Shown piece by piece: positions 30,201 through 36,883 of a stretch of 40,178 nucleotides of DNA (positions within the stretch are counted from its first letter, which is position 1; each line of letters starts with the position of its first letter). The position numbers were made by a program, and so were the translations under genes. The DNA comes from Ignavibacteriae bacterium HGW-Ignavibacteriae-4 (GTDB taxonomy: Bacteria; Bacteroidota; Ignavibacteria; Kapaibacteriales; UBA2268). Location of the stretch: contig PGYR01000003.1 in NCBI GenBank assembly GCA_002839765.1, forward strand, positions 107,388 to 147,565, read 5' to 3'. The notes below the pieces were generated by a model. It saw only the letters and a list, made by a program, of their open reading frames with translations, was not told the origin of the DNA and did not search any database.

Positions 30201-31149
30201 CGATAAGCGGCTCATCAGTAGGGTCAATAAAACCGTAAAGTTTTATATCTTCAGCATCTGATTCTTTTAATTTTTTGTATAATTCTTCATCTAATACCAT
30301 ATCACGAGTGGCAATGATCTCACCAGTAGCCATATCGATTACATCCGATGCAATCTTACGACCAATGTGCTCATCAGCAACATCTTCTAATTTGAAGTCA
30401 TTTGCTAGACCGAAAAGTGATAGAATATCTTCATCTGAAGAATATCCGATAGCACGAAGTAATGTAGTAACAGGGAACTTTTTCTTTCTATCGATATACG
30501 CATACATAATTTCGTGTATATCAGTAGTAAACTCGACCCATGACCCTCTGAAAGGTATGATACGAGCTGAATAGATACGTGTTCCGTTAGGGTGAACTGC
30601 GTCATCAAAAAACACACCAGGTGAACGGTGAATTTGTGATACGATTACTCTCTCTGCACCATTTATAATAAAAGTACCTTTAGGAGTCATAGAAGGAATG
30701 TTACCAAGATATACTTCTTGTTCAACAGCTTCTATATAGTCTTCAGATTCTTTATCAGCTTTACTAGATAATCTAAGTTTAGCCTTAAGTGGTTTAGAGT
30801 AAGTAAGTTCTCTTTCTCTACATTCTTCTTCTGCATATTTAGGTTTTTCAATTGTATATTCGATGAATTCCAATTGAAATATTTCTGAATTATCCAAAAT
30901 AGGGAAATTCTGATGGAAAGACTGTTGAAGTCCCTTCATCTCTCTTTTATGAGGAGGAACATTCTCTTGCAAGAAGTCGTCATACGCTTCTAACTGAATG
31001 TTCAACAAATCCGGATAATTAGATTTAGAAATATTAGATTTTGCAAAGGTAACTCTATCTCTTAGTCTGTGGATACCACGAGAAGTTGACAACTTCGGGT
31101 ATTTTTGGACTAACGTAGAATTAATAGTTTCCTTAGTAATGGCACTCAT
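27286..31149 (-). CDS. rpoB: DNA-directed RNA polymerase subunit beta
   Basis: 1287 residues. The rifampicin-binding cluster reads [20 protein letters not shown] and continues [20 protein letters not shown]; Asp485, His495 and Ser500 (E. coli 516, 526, 531) are wild-type, while the 522 position is Ala491. The C-terminal clamp segment contains [20 protein letters not shown]. The start codon ATG at 31149 has GGAG about 10 nt upstream. A 200 nt gap with two hairpins separates it from rplL. Confidence 0.98.
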   Translation of the reverse strand: [1287 protein letters not shown]

Positions 31150-31195
31150 ATTTGAAGTACTCCGATTTCTTCGTGTTCTTTATACAGGAAAAGGA

Positions 31196-31237
31196 TTTTT
31201 TGACAAAGCACCTAACTTAAGGTATTTGGTCAAAAAA
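31196..31237 (-). promoter_or_regulatory. Hairpin in the rpoB leader
   Basis: An imperfect inverted repeat: TTTTTTGAC and GTCAAAAAA form a perfect 9 bp outer stem, with an inner stem ACCT/AGGT around a TAAGTT loop. It lies 46 nt upstream of the rpoB start. On the minus strand the 3' side is A-rich, so it is not a terminator for rpoB transcription. It may be an mRNA stability or translation element. Confidence 0.4.
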
Positions 31238-31303
31238 CCCTGGATCTATATCAGAATATGTTTTTTATTAGATAAATTTATCAATACTTTTAGTAAAATA
31301 TAT

Positions 31304-31335
31304 CGACTAAGCAATAAAGTAATATTGCCTAGCCG
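31304..31335 (-). terminator. Attenuator-like hairpin between rplL and rpoB
   Basis: A 13 bp stem (31335-31323 with 31316-31304 on the minus strand) and six-base loop, 14 nt past the rplL stop, followed by ATATATTTTAC, a weak T-tract. Two stem positions are G-U pairs in the minus-strand RNA but would be A-C mismatches in plus-strand RNA, which fits selection on the rplL-rpoB transcript. The weak tail suggests partial termination or an RNase processing site, as known between rplL and rpoB in E. coli. Confidence 0.6.
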
Positions 31336-31349
31336 ATTAATTCATAGAA

Positions 31350-31727
31350 TTATTTTAACGTAACTTTAGCACCAGCTTCTTCAAGCTTAGCTTTTAGTTC
31401 GTCAGCTTCTGCTTTATTAGCACCGTCTTTCACGATACAAGGAGCAGATTCAACTTTTTCTTTAGCTTCTTTCAAGCCAAGACCAGTGATTTCTCTAACT
31501 GCTTTGATAACATTAAGCTTGCTAGCTCCAATGTCAGTCAATTCAACGTCAAAGCTATCTTTAACTTCTTCAGCACCAGCAGCGTCTCCGCCAGCAGCAG
31601 CAGCCATCATCATAGGTGCAGCAGCGCTAACACCAAATTTTTCTTCTAAAGCTTCTTTCAAAGCTGCAGCTTCTACTAAAGTTAAAGCACCGATTTGCTC
31701 TACTAGCTTTTCTACTATTTCAGACAT
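31350..31727 (-). CDS. rplL: 50S ribosomal protein L7/L12
   Basis: 125 residues. N-terminal dimerisation helices (about 1-33), an Ala/Gly-rich hinge ([20 protein letters not shown]), and a C-terminal domain with [20 protein letters not shown] and [12 protein letters not shown], which contacts GTPase factors such as the two EF-Gs of this window. AGGAG lies 6 nt before the ATG (31734-31738). It follows rplJ by 43 nt. Confidence 0.97.
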   Translation of the reverse strand: MSEIVEKLVEQIGALTLVEAAALKEALEEKFGVSAAAPMMMAAAAGGDAAGAEEVKDSFDVELTDIGASKLNVIKAVREITGLGLKEAKEKVESAPCIVKDGANKAEADELKAKLEEAGAKVTLK

Positions 31728-31770
31728 ATTAAACTCCTAATAAAAAAATATTGTTTACTAATTTATAAAA

Positions 31771-32301
31771 TTAAGCGACATCGCTTTTTGATTTAACACC
31801 TTCGTGAATCACGTAGGCAAGATCACGCATTACTGCACTAATAGCACCATGGATACCAGAAGCTGGAGCGTTGATAGAACCAACGATTGCAGCCATGATT
31901 TCTTCTTTCGTAGGCAAGGAAGCCAATGTTTTAAGCTGAGTACTATCGAAGTACTTACCATCTATGATGGCTGCTTTTAACTTTGGTCTTTCTTTTGTTT
32001 CGAAAGCTTTTTTGATGATTTTAGCAGGAGTAACTGGATCTTCATAACCGAATACCATACCCGAATAACCCTTGAAATCCGTCTCAGGGAAAGCAAATTT
32101 CTCATTGCCTTCGATAGCGCGACGGAACGCAGTGTTCTTAGCTACTTTGTAATCAAAACCACCTTGACGCAATTCCGAACGAAATTTGTTCGATTCTGCA
32201 ACGGTCATGAATTCAAAGTCAATTAGATAAGCAGCACTAGCTTTCTCAAGATATCCTTGTATCTCTTCGACTATTTGTTTTTTCTTCTCTAATGTAATCA
32301 T
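31771..32301 (-). CDS. rplJ: 50S ribosomal protein L10
   Basis: 176 residues. KKQIVEEIQGYLEKASAAYL and KFRSELRQGGFDYKVAKNTA are in the rRNA-binding N-terminal domain, and a C-terminal helix (about 137-170) would hold L7/L12 dimers. L10 and L12 form the stalk base. In many bacteria L10 represses its own operon through the leader ahead of rplJ; here 92 nt separate it from rplA and include two small hairpins. Confidence 0.95.
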   Translation of the reverse strand: MITLEKKKQIVEEIQGYLEKASAAYLIDFEFMTVAESNKFRSELRQGGFDYKVAKNTAFRRAIEGNEKFAFPETDFKGYSGMVFGYEDPVTPAKIIKKAFETKERPKLKAAIIDGKYFDSTQLKTLASLPTKEEIMAAIVGSINAPASGIHGAISAVMRDLAYVIHEGVKSKSDVA

Positions 32302-32320
32302 TGTTTAGTTACCTTTTGTT

Positions 32321-32353
32321 ATCCAATAATGGATTAAATGTAGAAGCATTTAA
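32321..32353 (-). promoter_or_regulatory. Possible L10 autoregulatory leader between rplA and rplJ
   Basis: The 92 nt gap (32302-32393) holds two adjacent small inverted repeats: TTAAATG/CATTTAA with loop of 6 (32334-32353) and ATCCA/TGGAT with loop of 4 (32321-32334). They share one base, so only one may form fully. The position matches the L10 leader known in other bacteria, but I cannot see a kink-turn motif clearly. Confidence 0.35.
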
Positions 32354-32393
32354 CTTAGAGTGCGTAAATTTTTTGTTTATTTTCTTCTTATTT

Positions 32394-33092
32394 TTAGCTT
32401 AATTTAAAACTACTTTCATCTATACTCAAGCTAGGACCCATAGTCGAGCTAACGTAAACATTCTTAACGAATTTACCTTTAGCTGATGATGGACGGCTTT
32501 TCAATATAGTTTCATAGAATAAGCTAACGTTATCTTTCAAAGCTTCAGCAGAGAAAGTACATTTGCCAACAGCACCAGCTATATTACCAGATTTGTCAAC
32601 ACGATACTCTATCTTACCAGCTTTTAGTTCTTCGACTGCTTTAGCAACGTCAAAAGTAACTGTTCCTACCTTCGGATTAGGCATTAGTCCACGAGGCCCT
32701 AAAACACGACCTAGTTTACCTACTTCACCCATTACGTCAGGAGTAGCAACTATTACATCTACATCAGCCCAACCAGATTTGATTTTCTCAACGTATTCGT
32801 CAAGACCAGCGTAATCTGCACCAGCATCCAATGCTTCTTTATCTTTAGGAGTTTTAGCAAATACTAATACTCTTACTGATTTACCAGTACCGTGAGGTAA
32901 TGATACAGTACCACGGATATTTTGGTCAGATTTACGAGGATCAACCCCTAAGTTCATAGAGATCTCGAAAGACTCGTCGAATTTTGCAGATGGGTTTGAT
33001 TTGATAAATTCAATGGCTTCATCTACGGAATACTTTTTCTTCTTGTCTATTTTAGTAGCAATTGCTGCGTACTTTTTACCATGTTTGTTCAT
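32394..33092 (-). CDS. rplA: 50S ribosomal protein L1
   Basis: 232 residues from the ATG at 33092 ([20 protein letters not shown]). The frame can be extended four codons to a TTG at 33104, but the ATG matches the family better. [40 protein letters not shown] and [15 protein letters not shown] are L1 signatures. L1 forms the mobile E-site stalk and can act as translational repressor of rplKA. It follows rplK by 30 nt. Confidence 0.95.
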   Translation of the reverse strand: MNKHGKKYAAIATKIDKKKKYSVDEAIEFIKSNPSAKFDESFEISMNLGVDPRKSDQNIRGTVSLPHGTGKSVRVLVFAKTPKDKEALDAGADYAGLDEYVEKIKSGWADVDVIVATPDVMGEVGKLGRVLGPRGLMPNPKVGTVTFDVAKAVEELKAGKIEYRVDKSGNIAGAVGKCTFSAEALKDNVSLFYETILKSRPSSAKGKFVKNVYVSSTMGPSLSIDESSFKLS

Positions 33093-33122
33093 TTTGTTTT
33101 CCAATAATTATAATAGATAAAA

Positions 33123-33548
33123 TTAACCTTTGAAGTTAACACCCATAGCTCTAGCTGTTCCTTTGATCATATCAACAGCTGATTCCATAGATGAACAATT
33201 CAAATCTTCCATTTTAATTTTAGCTATTTCCTCGCACTGTGCACGAGTGATAACTCCAACCTTTGTTTTATTGGGTTCACCCGAACCACTTTTCAACTTT
33301 AGTATATTCTTGATTAGTACTGCAGCAGGAGGCGATTTGGTAACAAACGTAAAAGACTTGTCAGCAAAAAACGTAACTTGCGCAGGAATGATAAGTCCTT
33401 TATCATTCTGCGTAGAAGCGTTAAATGCTTTTACGAATTCCATACCATTCAAACCTCTTTGACCGAAAGCAGGACCTACTGGTGGGGCCATTGACGCTTC
33501 ACCGGCTTTTAACTGCAGCTTGAATGTACCAGCAACTTTTTTAGCCAT
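33123..33548 (-). CDS. rplK: 50S ribosomal protein L11
   Basis: 141 residues, the typical length. [20 protein letters not shown] has the conserved Pro pair of the thiostrepton-sensitive hinge, and [15 protein letters not shown] follows; the C-terminal domain includes [18 protein letters not shown]11 with 23S helix 43/44 forms the GTPase-associated centre used by EF-G. It lies 22 nt after nusG. Confidence 0.96.
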   Translation of the reverse strand: MAKKVAGTFKLQLKAGEASMAPPVGPAFGQRGLNGMEFVKAFNASTQNDKGLIIPAQVTFFADKSFTFVTKSPPAAVLIKNILKLKSGSGEPNKTKVGVITRAQCEEIAKIKMEDLNCSSMESAVDMIKGTARAMGVNFKG

Positions 33549-33570
33549 TATAAACTCTTTTGATTAGATA

Positions 33571-34152
33571 TTAATTATTATCAGTCGGATTTTCTATTTC
33601 AACTTGACTAAAGTCAAGTTCAACTGGAGTTTTACGTCCTAGAATTCCAACTTCTACTTTCAATTTTTGTTTTTCGTTATTTACTTCTTTAACAGAGCCA
33701 GAGAACGTATTGAACGGTCCATCGATTACCTTCACAGGATCTCCGATTTGGAACTGAGTATCAATAGTTGCAATGTCTTTTCTTTCTTCTAGTCTGCCGA
33801 TTATTCTACTTACTTCATCTTTACGAAGAGGCGTAGCATCATTACGACGACCAACAAAGCTGACTACAGAAGGTAAATTCTGAATAACATCTTGTACTTT
33901 GAGGTCTAAGACCGCGTGCAAGATGATGTAACCAGGTAGAAAATTCCTTGTTTTAGTACGACGTTTACCACCTCTTACCTCGAACACAGTTTCCTCAGGT
34001 ATAATAACTTCTAGTATTCTATCGTCGATTCCAATTCTCTTAGATTCAACTTCGATTAAGTTCTTTACCTTGGCTTCGTGTCCCGTAAAAGTACGTATAG
34101 CGTACCAATTGGGTTTTTTCCGTTCTTCTTCTAGTGCCTGTGGATCATGCAT
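33571..34152 (-). CDS. nusG: Transcription termination/antitermination protein NusG
   Basis: 193 residues. The NGN domain begins at NWYAIRTFTGHEAKVKNLIE and includes NFLPGYIILHAVLD and VVSFVGRRNDATPLRKDEV; the KOW domain is near the end (FQIGDPVKVIDGPFNTFSGS). NusG binds RNA polymerase and, via KOW, S10 or Rho. The 15 extra residues before NWYA are common. It starts 21 nt after secE, as in most bacteria. Confidence 0.97.
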   Translation of the reverse strand: MHDPQALEEERKKPNWYAIRTFTGHEAKVKNLIEVESKRIGIDDRILEVIIPEETVFEVRGGKRRTKTRNFLPGYIILHAVLDLKVQDVIQNLPSVVSFVGRRNDATPLRKDEVSRIIGRLEERKDIATIDTQFQIGDPVKVIDGPFNTFSGSVKEVNNEKQKLKVEVGILGRKTPVELDFSQVEIENPTDNN

Positions 34153-34173
34153 ATATAAATCTTTCTTTTTTAC

Positions 34174-34365
34174 TTAGAATGAAGAAAACAGTGTATTAAC
34201 GCCATTAGATATTATCCAGTCAAATACTGAAACAATCAGCGTTATAATAAGAGATACTACAACGACAATTTGACTTGACTTCCAAAGGTGTTCCCTTGTA
34301 GGCCAAGCAACTTTTTTCATCTCTGCAGTTACTTCTTCAGTTACTTTTTTTATTTTAGCTATCAT
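34174..34365 (-). CDS. secE: Preprotein translocase subunit SecE
   Basis: 63 residues with a single membrane helix, the short type of SecE. The amphipathic segment EEVTAEMKKVAWPTREHLWK is the family signature, followed by a membrane helix (about 32-54) and a short outside tail. It clamps SecY (2403-3752). It lies 25 nt after tRNA-Trp and before nusG. Confidence 0.95.
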   Translation of the reverse strand: MIAKIKKVTEEVTAEMKKVAWPTREHLWKSSQIVVVVSLIITLIVSVFDWIISNGVNTLFSSF

Positions 34366-34390
34366 AAAAAACTCTTTATTTAAAAGTTAG

Positions 34391-34463
34391 CACGGGTGGT
34401 AGGACTTGAACCCACAGCCAATGGTTTTGGAGACCACTACTCTACCAATTGAGCTACACCCGT
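34391..34463 (-). tRNA. tRNA-Trp (anticodon CCA)
   Basis: A 73 nt cloverleaf on the minus strand. Acceptor ACGGGTG pairs with CACCCGT, the discriminator is G, the D arm starts GCTC, anticodon loop CTCCAAA, and the T-loop TTCAAGT. CCA is not encoded. It lies just upstream of secE, 29 nt after tRNA-Thr. Confidence 0.97.
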
Positions 34464-34492
34464 GTGTAAGTCCATGTTTCTATCCTTTCTTG

Positions 34493-34565
<73 letters not shown>

Positions 34566-34580
34566 CACACACATTATATA

Positions 34581-34611
34581 GAAAAAAAATTGAGATATTT
34601 AGTATCTCAAT
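34581..34611 (-). terminator. Terminator-like hairpin between tRNA-Gly and tRNA-Thr
   Basis: A perfect 10 bp stem (34611-34602 with 34596-34587), loop of five, followed on the minus strand by eight T (34588-34581, partly within the stem). By shape this is an intrinsic terminator for the tRNA-Tyr/tRNA-Gly transcript. No clear promoter of the type seen elsewhere lies between it and tRNA-Thr; the TATAAT at 34577-34572 is only 6 nt before the tRNA. It may act as an attenuator. Confidence 0.7.
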
Positions 34612-34656
34612 TCCTAATTTCTTTTTCGCTGGCTACTCAATACACGATAGTTTTAG

Positions 34657-34729
34657 AGCGGGAGACGAGACTCGAACCCGCGACCCTCAGCTTGGAAGGC
34701 TGATGCTCTACCAACTGAGCTACTCCCGC
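34657..34729 (-). tRNA. tRNA-Gly (anticodon TCC)
   Basis: 73 nt on the minus strand. Acceptor GCGGGAG/CTCCCGC, anticodon loop CTTCCAA, T-loop TTCGAGT, discriminator T. The T stem has two G-U pairs. CCA is not encoded. It is 24 nt downstream of tRNA-Tyr. Confidence 0.97.
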
Positions 34730-34753
34730 ATTCTATGTAATATCTAATATTTG

Positions 34754-34836
34754 TGGGCAGGGAAGGATTCGAACCTCCGTAGGGATTTCCCAGCAGATTT
34801 ACAGTCTGCCCCGGTTGACCGCTTCGGTACCTGCCC
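34754..34836 (-). tRNA. tRNA-Tyr (anticodon GTA)
   Basis: 83 nt on the minus strand, with the long variable arm expected of bacterial tRNA-Tyr. Acceptor GGGCAGG/CCTGCCC, anticodon stem GCAGA/TCTGC with loop CTGTAAA, T-loop TTCGAAT, discriminator A. CCA is not encoded. First gene of the tRNA/secE unit, about 12 nt from the predicted transcript start. Confidence 0.97.
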
Positions 34837-34853
34837 AAATATTATTGAGCTTA

Positions 34854-34884
34854 CAAAATTAGTTGATTGAAATTTAATATCCAA
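34854..34884 (-). promoter_or_regulatory. Promoter of the tRNA-Tyr cluster, Bacteroidota -33/-7 type
   Basis: On the minus strand TTGG (34884-34881) is followed after 19 nt by TAATTTTG (34861-34854), an exact -7 element and a -33 with one mismatch. The predicted start near 34848 leaves a short leader before tRNA-Tyr. It probably drives at least tRNA-Tyr and tRNA-Gly, and by readthrough secE-nusG-rplKAJL-rpoBC. Confidence 0.7.
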
Positions 34885-34889
34885 GTTTT

Positions 34890-34907
34890 TTTGAAAATAT
34901 TTTCAAA
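34890..34907. promoter_or_regulatory. 18 nt perfect palindrome in the divergent region
   Basis: TTTGAAAATATTTTCAAA reads identically on both strands. It lies just upstream of the tRNA promoter -33 and about 90 nt before the plus-strand gene at 34995, a position suited to an operator or activator site. In an AT-rich spacer such palindromes may also arise by chance. Confidence 0.4.
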
Positions 34908-34994
34908 TTATTCTTGATTTATTCTTTTTTCAATACTAAATTATCATATTTTGTCAGAACAAGGTTTGCAATCTAATTAAAAGTTTTTGATTTA

Positions 34995-36125
34995 ATGAAT
35001 TTTTTATTCAAATTTTTTGTAAAAGATCAATTAATTTTCAATTCTAGTTGGGAAGACCCTGCTATTGACCGGAAATTATTAGACTTAAATTTTGAAAGTG
35101 ATGTACTCACGATCACTAGTGCCGGGGACAATTTACTCGACTATCTTCTCGATTCCCCACACTCTATCACTTCCGTTGATCTTAATCCTGCTCAGAATGC
35201 CCTTGCTGAATTCAAGATTGCAACCATCAAGAGTACTAGTTACGATACGCTTTTCGATTTGTTCGGATATGGTAAATATAAAGAAATTGAATCTTTACTC
35301 ACCGATTTGAAACCTCTCCTCTCCCCTACTGTATATCAGTTTTGGAAAAAGAAGAAACACTATTTTACTTCTAAGTTACCCTTTTATCACTATGGGACAT
35401 CGGGTCTAATCGCTCGGGGGTTCTACTATCACCTCAAATTGAACAAGAAACTTAGAAATAAAGTTTCTGAGATGGTTAACTGTCCGACACTAGAAGAACA
35501 ATATCTGCTACATTTAGAATTAGAGAAAATGCTCTTCGATAATTTTGTAGCAAAATTCTTACTTAAGAATAAATTTACACTTTCATTCTTAGGAATACCA
35601 GATGCACAAGCCACCTTAGTGGACGTCCACAATGACTACCATAAAATGTACGACTTTATAGTTGGTTCACTTAGAACTGTATTCAAAGAGTTTCCTTTAT
35701 CACGAAACTACTTCTGGTATCTATATATAAAGGGGCAATACTCCAAAGAAACATGCCCGAATTATTTGAAAGAAGAAAACTTTGAATTGCTAAAACAGAA
35801 TGTAGATAAAGTGAAGTTAGTTACTGATACTTTCTACAATGAATTAGTGAGAAGTCCAGACAACAGTTATTCGCACATCATACTTCTAGACCATTTCGAT
35901 TGGTTTTGGCAAGACAAAGAGACCCAACTAAAAGTATGGAAAGAAATAAAACGAGTTGCAAAACCAAAAGCCAAGATTCTCTTCCGCTCGGCAGCTAGCA
36001 ATAGGAACTACCTAATACCTGAGATTCAAAATGAGATAGATTATAGAGATGACCTGACCAGTGGCTTCACTAATCGTGGTAGAGTTGGCACTTATGGTAG
36101 TGTTAACTTTGGGGTTATGAGGTGA
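34995..36125 (+). CDS. BtaA-like/DUF3419 S-adenosylmethionine-dependent protein
   Basis: 376 residues. FNSSWEDPAIDRKLL (15-29), VLTITSAGDNLLDYLLDSP (37-55) and VDLNPAQNALAEFK (61-74) match the DUF3419/BtaA family. BtaA proteins transfer the 3-amino-3-carboxypropyl group of S-adenosylmethionine to diacylglycerol, the first step to betaine lipids (DGTS). The later region has HIILLDHFDWFW and ends NRGRVGTYGSVN. The methyltransferase BtaB, which completes the headgroup, is not next to it. Its TGA overlaps the GTG of the next gene by four bases. Family assignment is good; substrate here is inferred. Confidence 0.75.
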   Translation: MNFLFKFFVKDQLIFNSSWEDPAIDRKLLDLNFESDVLTITSAGDNLLDYLLDSPHSITSVDLNPAQNALAEFKIATIKSTSYDTLFDLFGYGKYKEIESLLTDLKPLLSPTVYQFWKKKKHYFTSKLPFYHYGTSGLIARGFYYHLKLNKKLRNKVSEMVNCPTLEEQYLLHLELEKMLFDNFVAKFLLKNKFTLSFLGIPDAQATLVDVHNDYHKMYDFIVGSLRTVFKEFPLSRNYFWYLYIKGQYSKETCPNYLKEENFELLKQNVDKVKLVTDTFYNELVRSPDNSYSHIILLDHFDWFWQDKETQLKVWKEIKRVAKPKAKILFRSAASNRNYLIPEIQNEIDYRDDLTSGFTNRGRVGTYGSVNFGVMR

Positions 36126-36589
36126 GTTTATCTTTAGAGACTATATATGAAAGAATTTTACTTTATCTGGTCCTAATTGGGTTATGTGTTATCATTGTTC
36201 CATTAACCATTTTTATAACTGTCCTAATAGCATCGATTATAGGCGAAGTTTTTATTAAAAGCTTACTCCTATTTTCTGGCCTAACAATAGGATTTGCAAT
36301 ATCTTTCATATTATTACACTATATTTTCAGACTATCTAGACGCCATGTAATTTTAAAGACCATAATCTATTTAGCGTTAGTATTTATGTCTTTTTCGGTT
36401 TTTATTTATGTCATTGACAATATAATTTCAATACCCGATGAATATAAAATAATTAATCTTTTTCTATTTACAATTGTTTCTTACGAGTCGTCTTCAATGA
36501 TATATAAACTATTAGCTAAGACAAGTATAATCGATAAAATTTATTACTTCAGAAAATCTAAAGAGCAGGAAGATGGAGAGTCTTCATAA
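36122..36589 (+). CDS. Hypothetical membrane protein
   Basis: 155 residues from a GTG that overlaps the stop of the BtaA-like gene (GTGA), so the pair is likely translationally coupled. Four hydrophobic segments (about 11-40, 43-66, 77-100, 107-128) suggest a four-helix inner-membrane protein with a charged C-terminal tail. I do not recognise the family. Coupling with a lipid-modifying enzyme gene suggests, but does not show, a membrane-lipid role. Confidence 0.6.
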   Translation: MSLSLETIYERILLYLVLIGLCVIIVPLTIFITVLIASIIGEVFIKSLLLFSGLTIGFAISFILLHYIFRLSRRHVILKTIIYLALVFMSFSVFIYVIDNIISIPDEYKIINLFLFTIVSYESSSMIYKLLAKTSIIDKIYYFRKSKEQEDGESS

Positions 36590-36883
36590 TAAATCCCCCA
36601 ACCCCCTTAAAATTTAAGGGGGCTACGCCACACTGTTCACATCACACTGAGCGAAACGGAGTGTAGAGAAGCAGCAGTTCAATAATTATTCCGCCCTCGA
36701 CTCCGCTCAGGCATCATAATTTGTAAAATTTCGCCACACTGTTGCTTTGAAGTATTTTCTATCAGCTCACGATAGACGTACATATAATATAGTTGAATCA
36801 GGAAATATCTTCAAGAAATAACATAATAAATAGTTATTACGTATATTTGTAAACCAATATGCTGAAAATACAAACGAATATAA
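36590..36883. repeat. Intergenic stretch with short repeats and palindromes
   Basis: 294 nt without a gene, in part richer in GC than its surroundings. It contains a 21 nt inverted repeat (CCCCCTTAA/TTAAGGGGG, 36602-36622) without a T-run, two copies of CGCCACACTGTT (36626-36637 and 36732-36743), CTGAGCG (36647-36653) with its inverse CGCTCAG (36704-36710), and ACACT/AGTGT (36644-36664). The composition resembles dispersed intergenic repeats of related genomes (from memory). A -7-like TATATTTG (36842-36849) lies before the next gene but lacks a clear -33. Confidence 0.55.

Noticed and set aside
31139-31363. 74-codon plus-strand frame covering the rplL-rpoB gap
   Set aside because: Overlaps both genes antisense; the gap is better explained as leader with hairpins.
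34653-34838. 61-codon minus-strand frame across two tRNA genes
   Set aside because: It translates tRNA-Tyr and tRNA-Gly sequence; not a protein gene.
36602-36622. Inverted repeat as a terminator for the btaA-like operon
   Set aside because: Stem is strong but no T-run follows on either strand; kept only as part of the repeat region.
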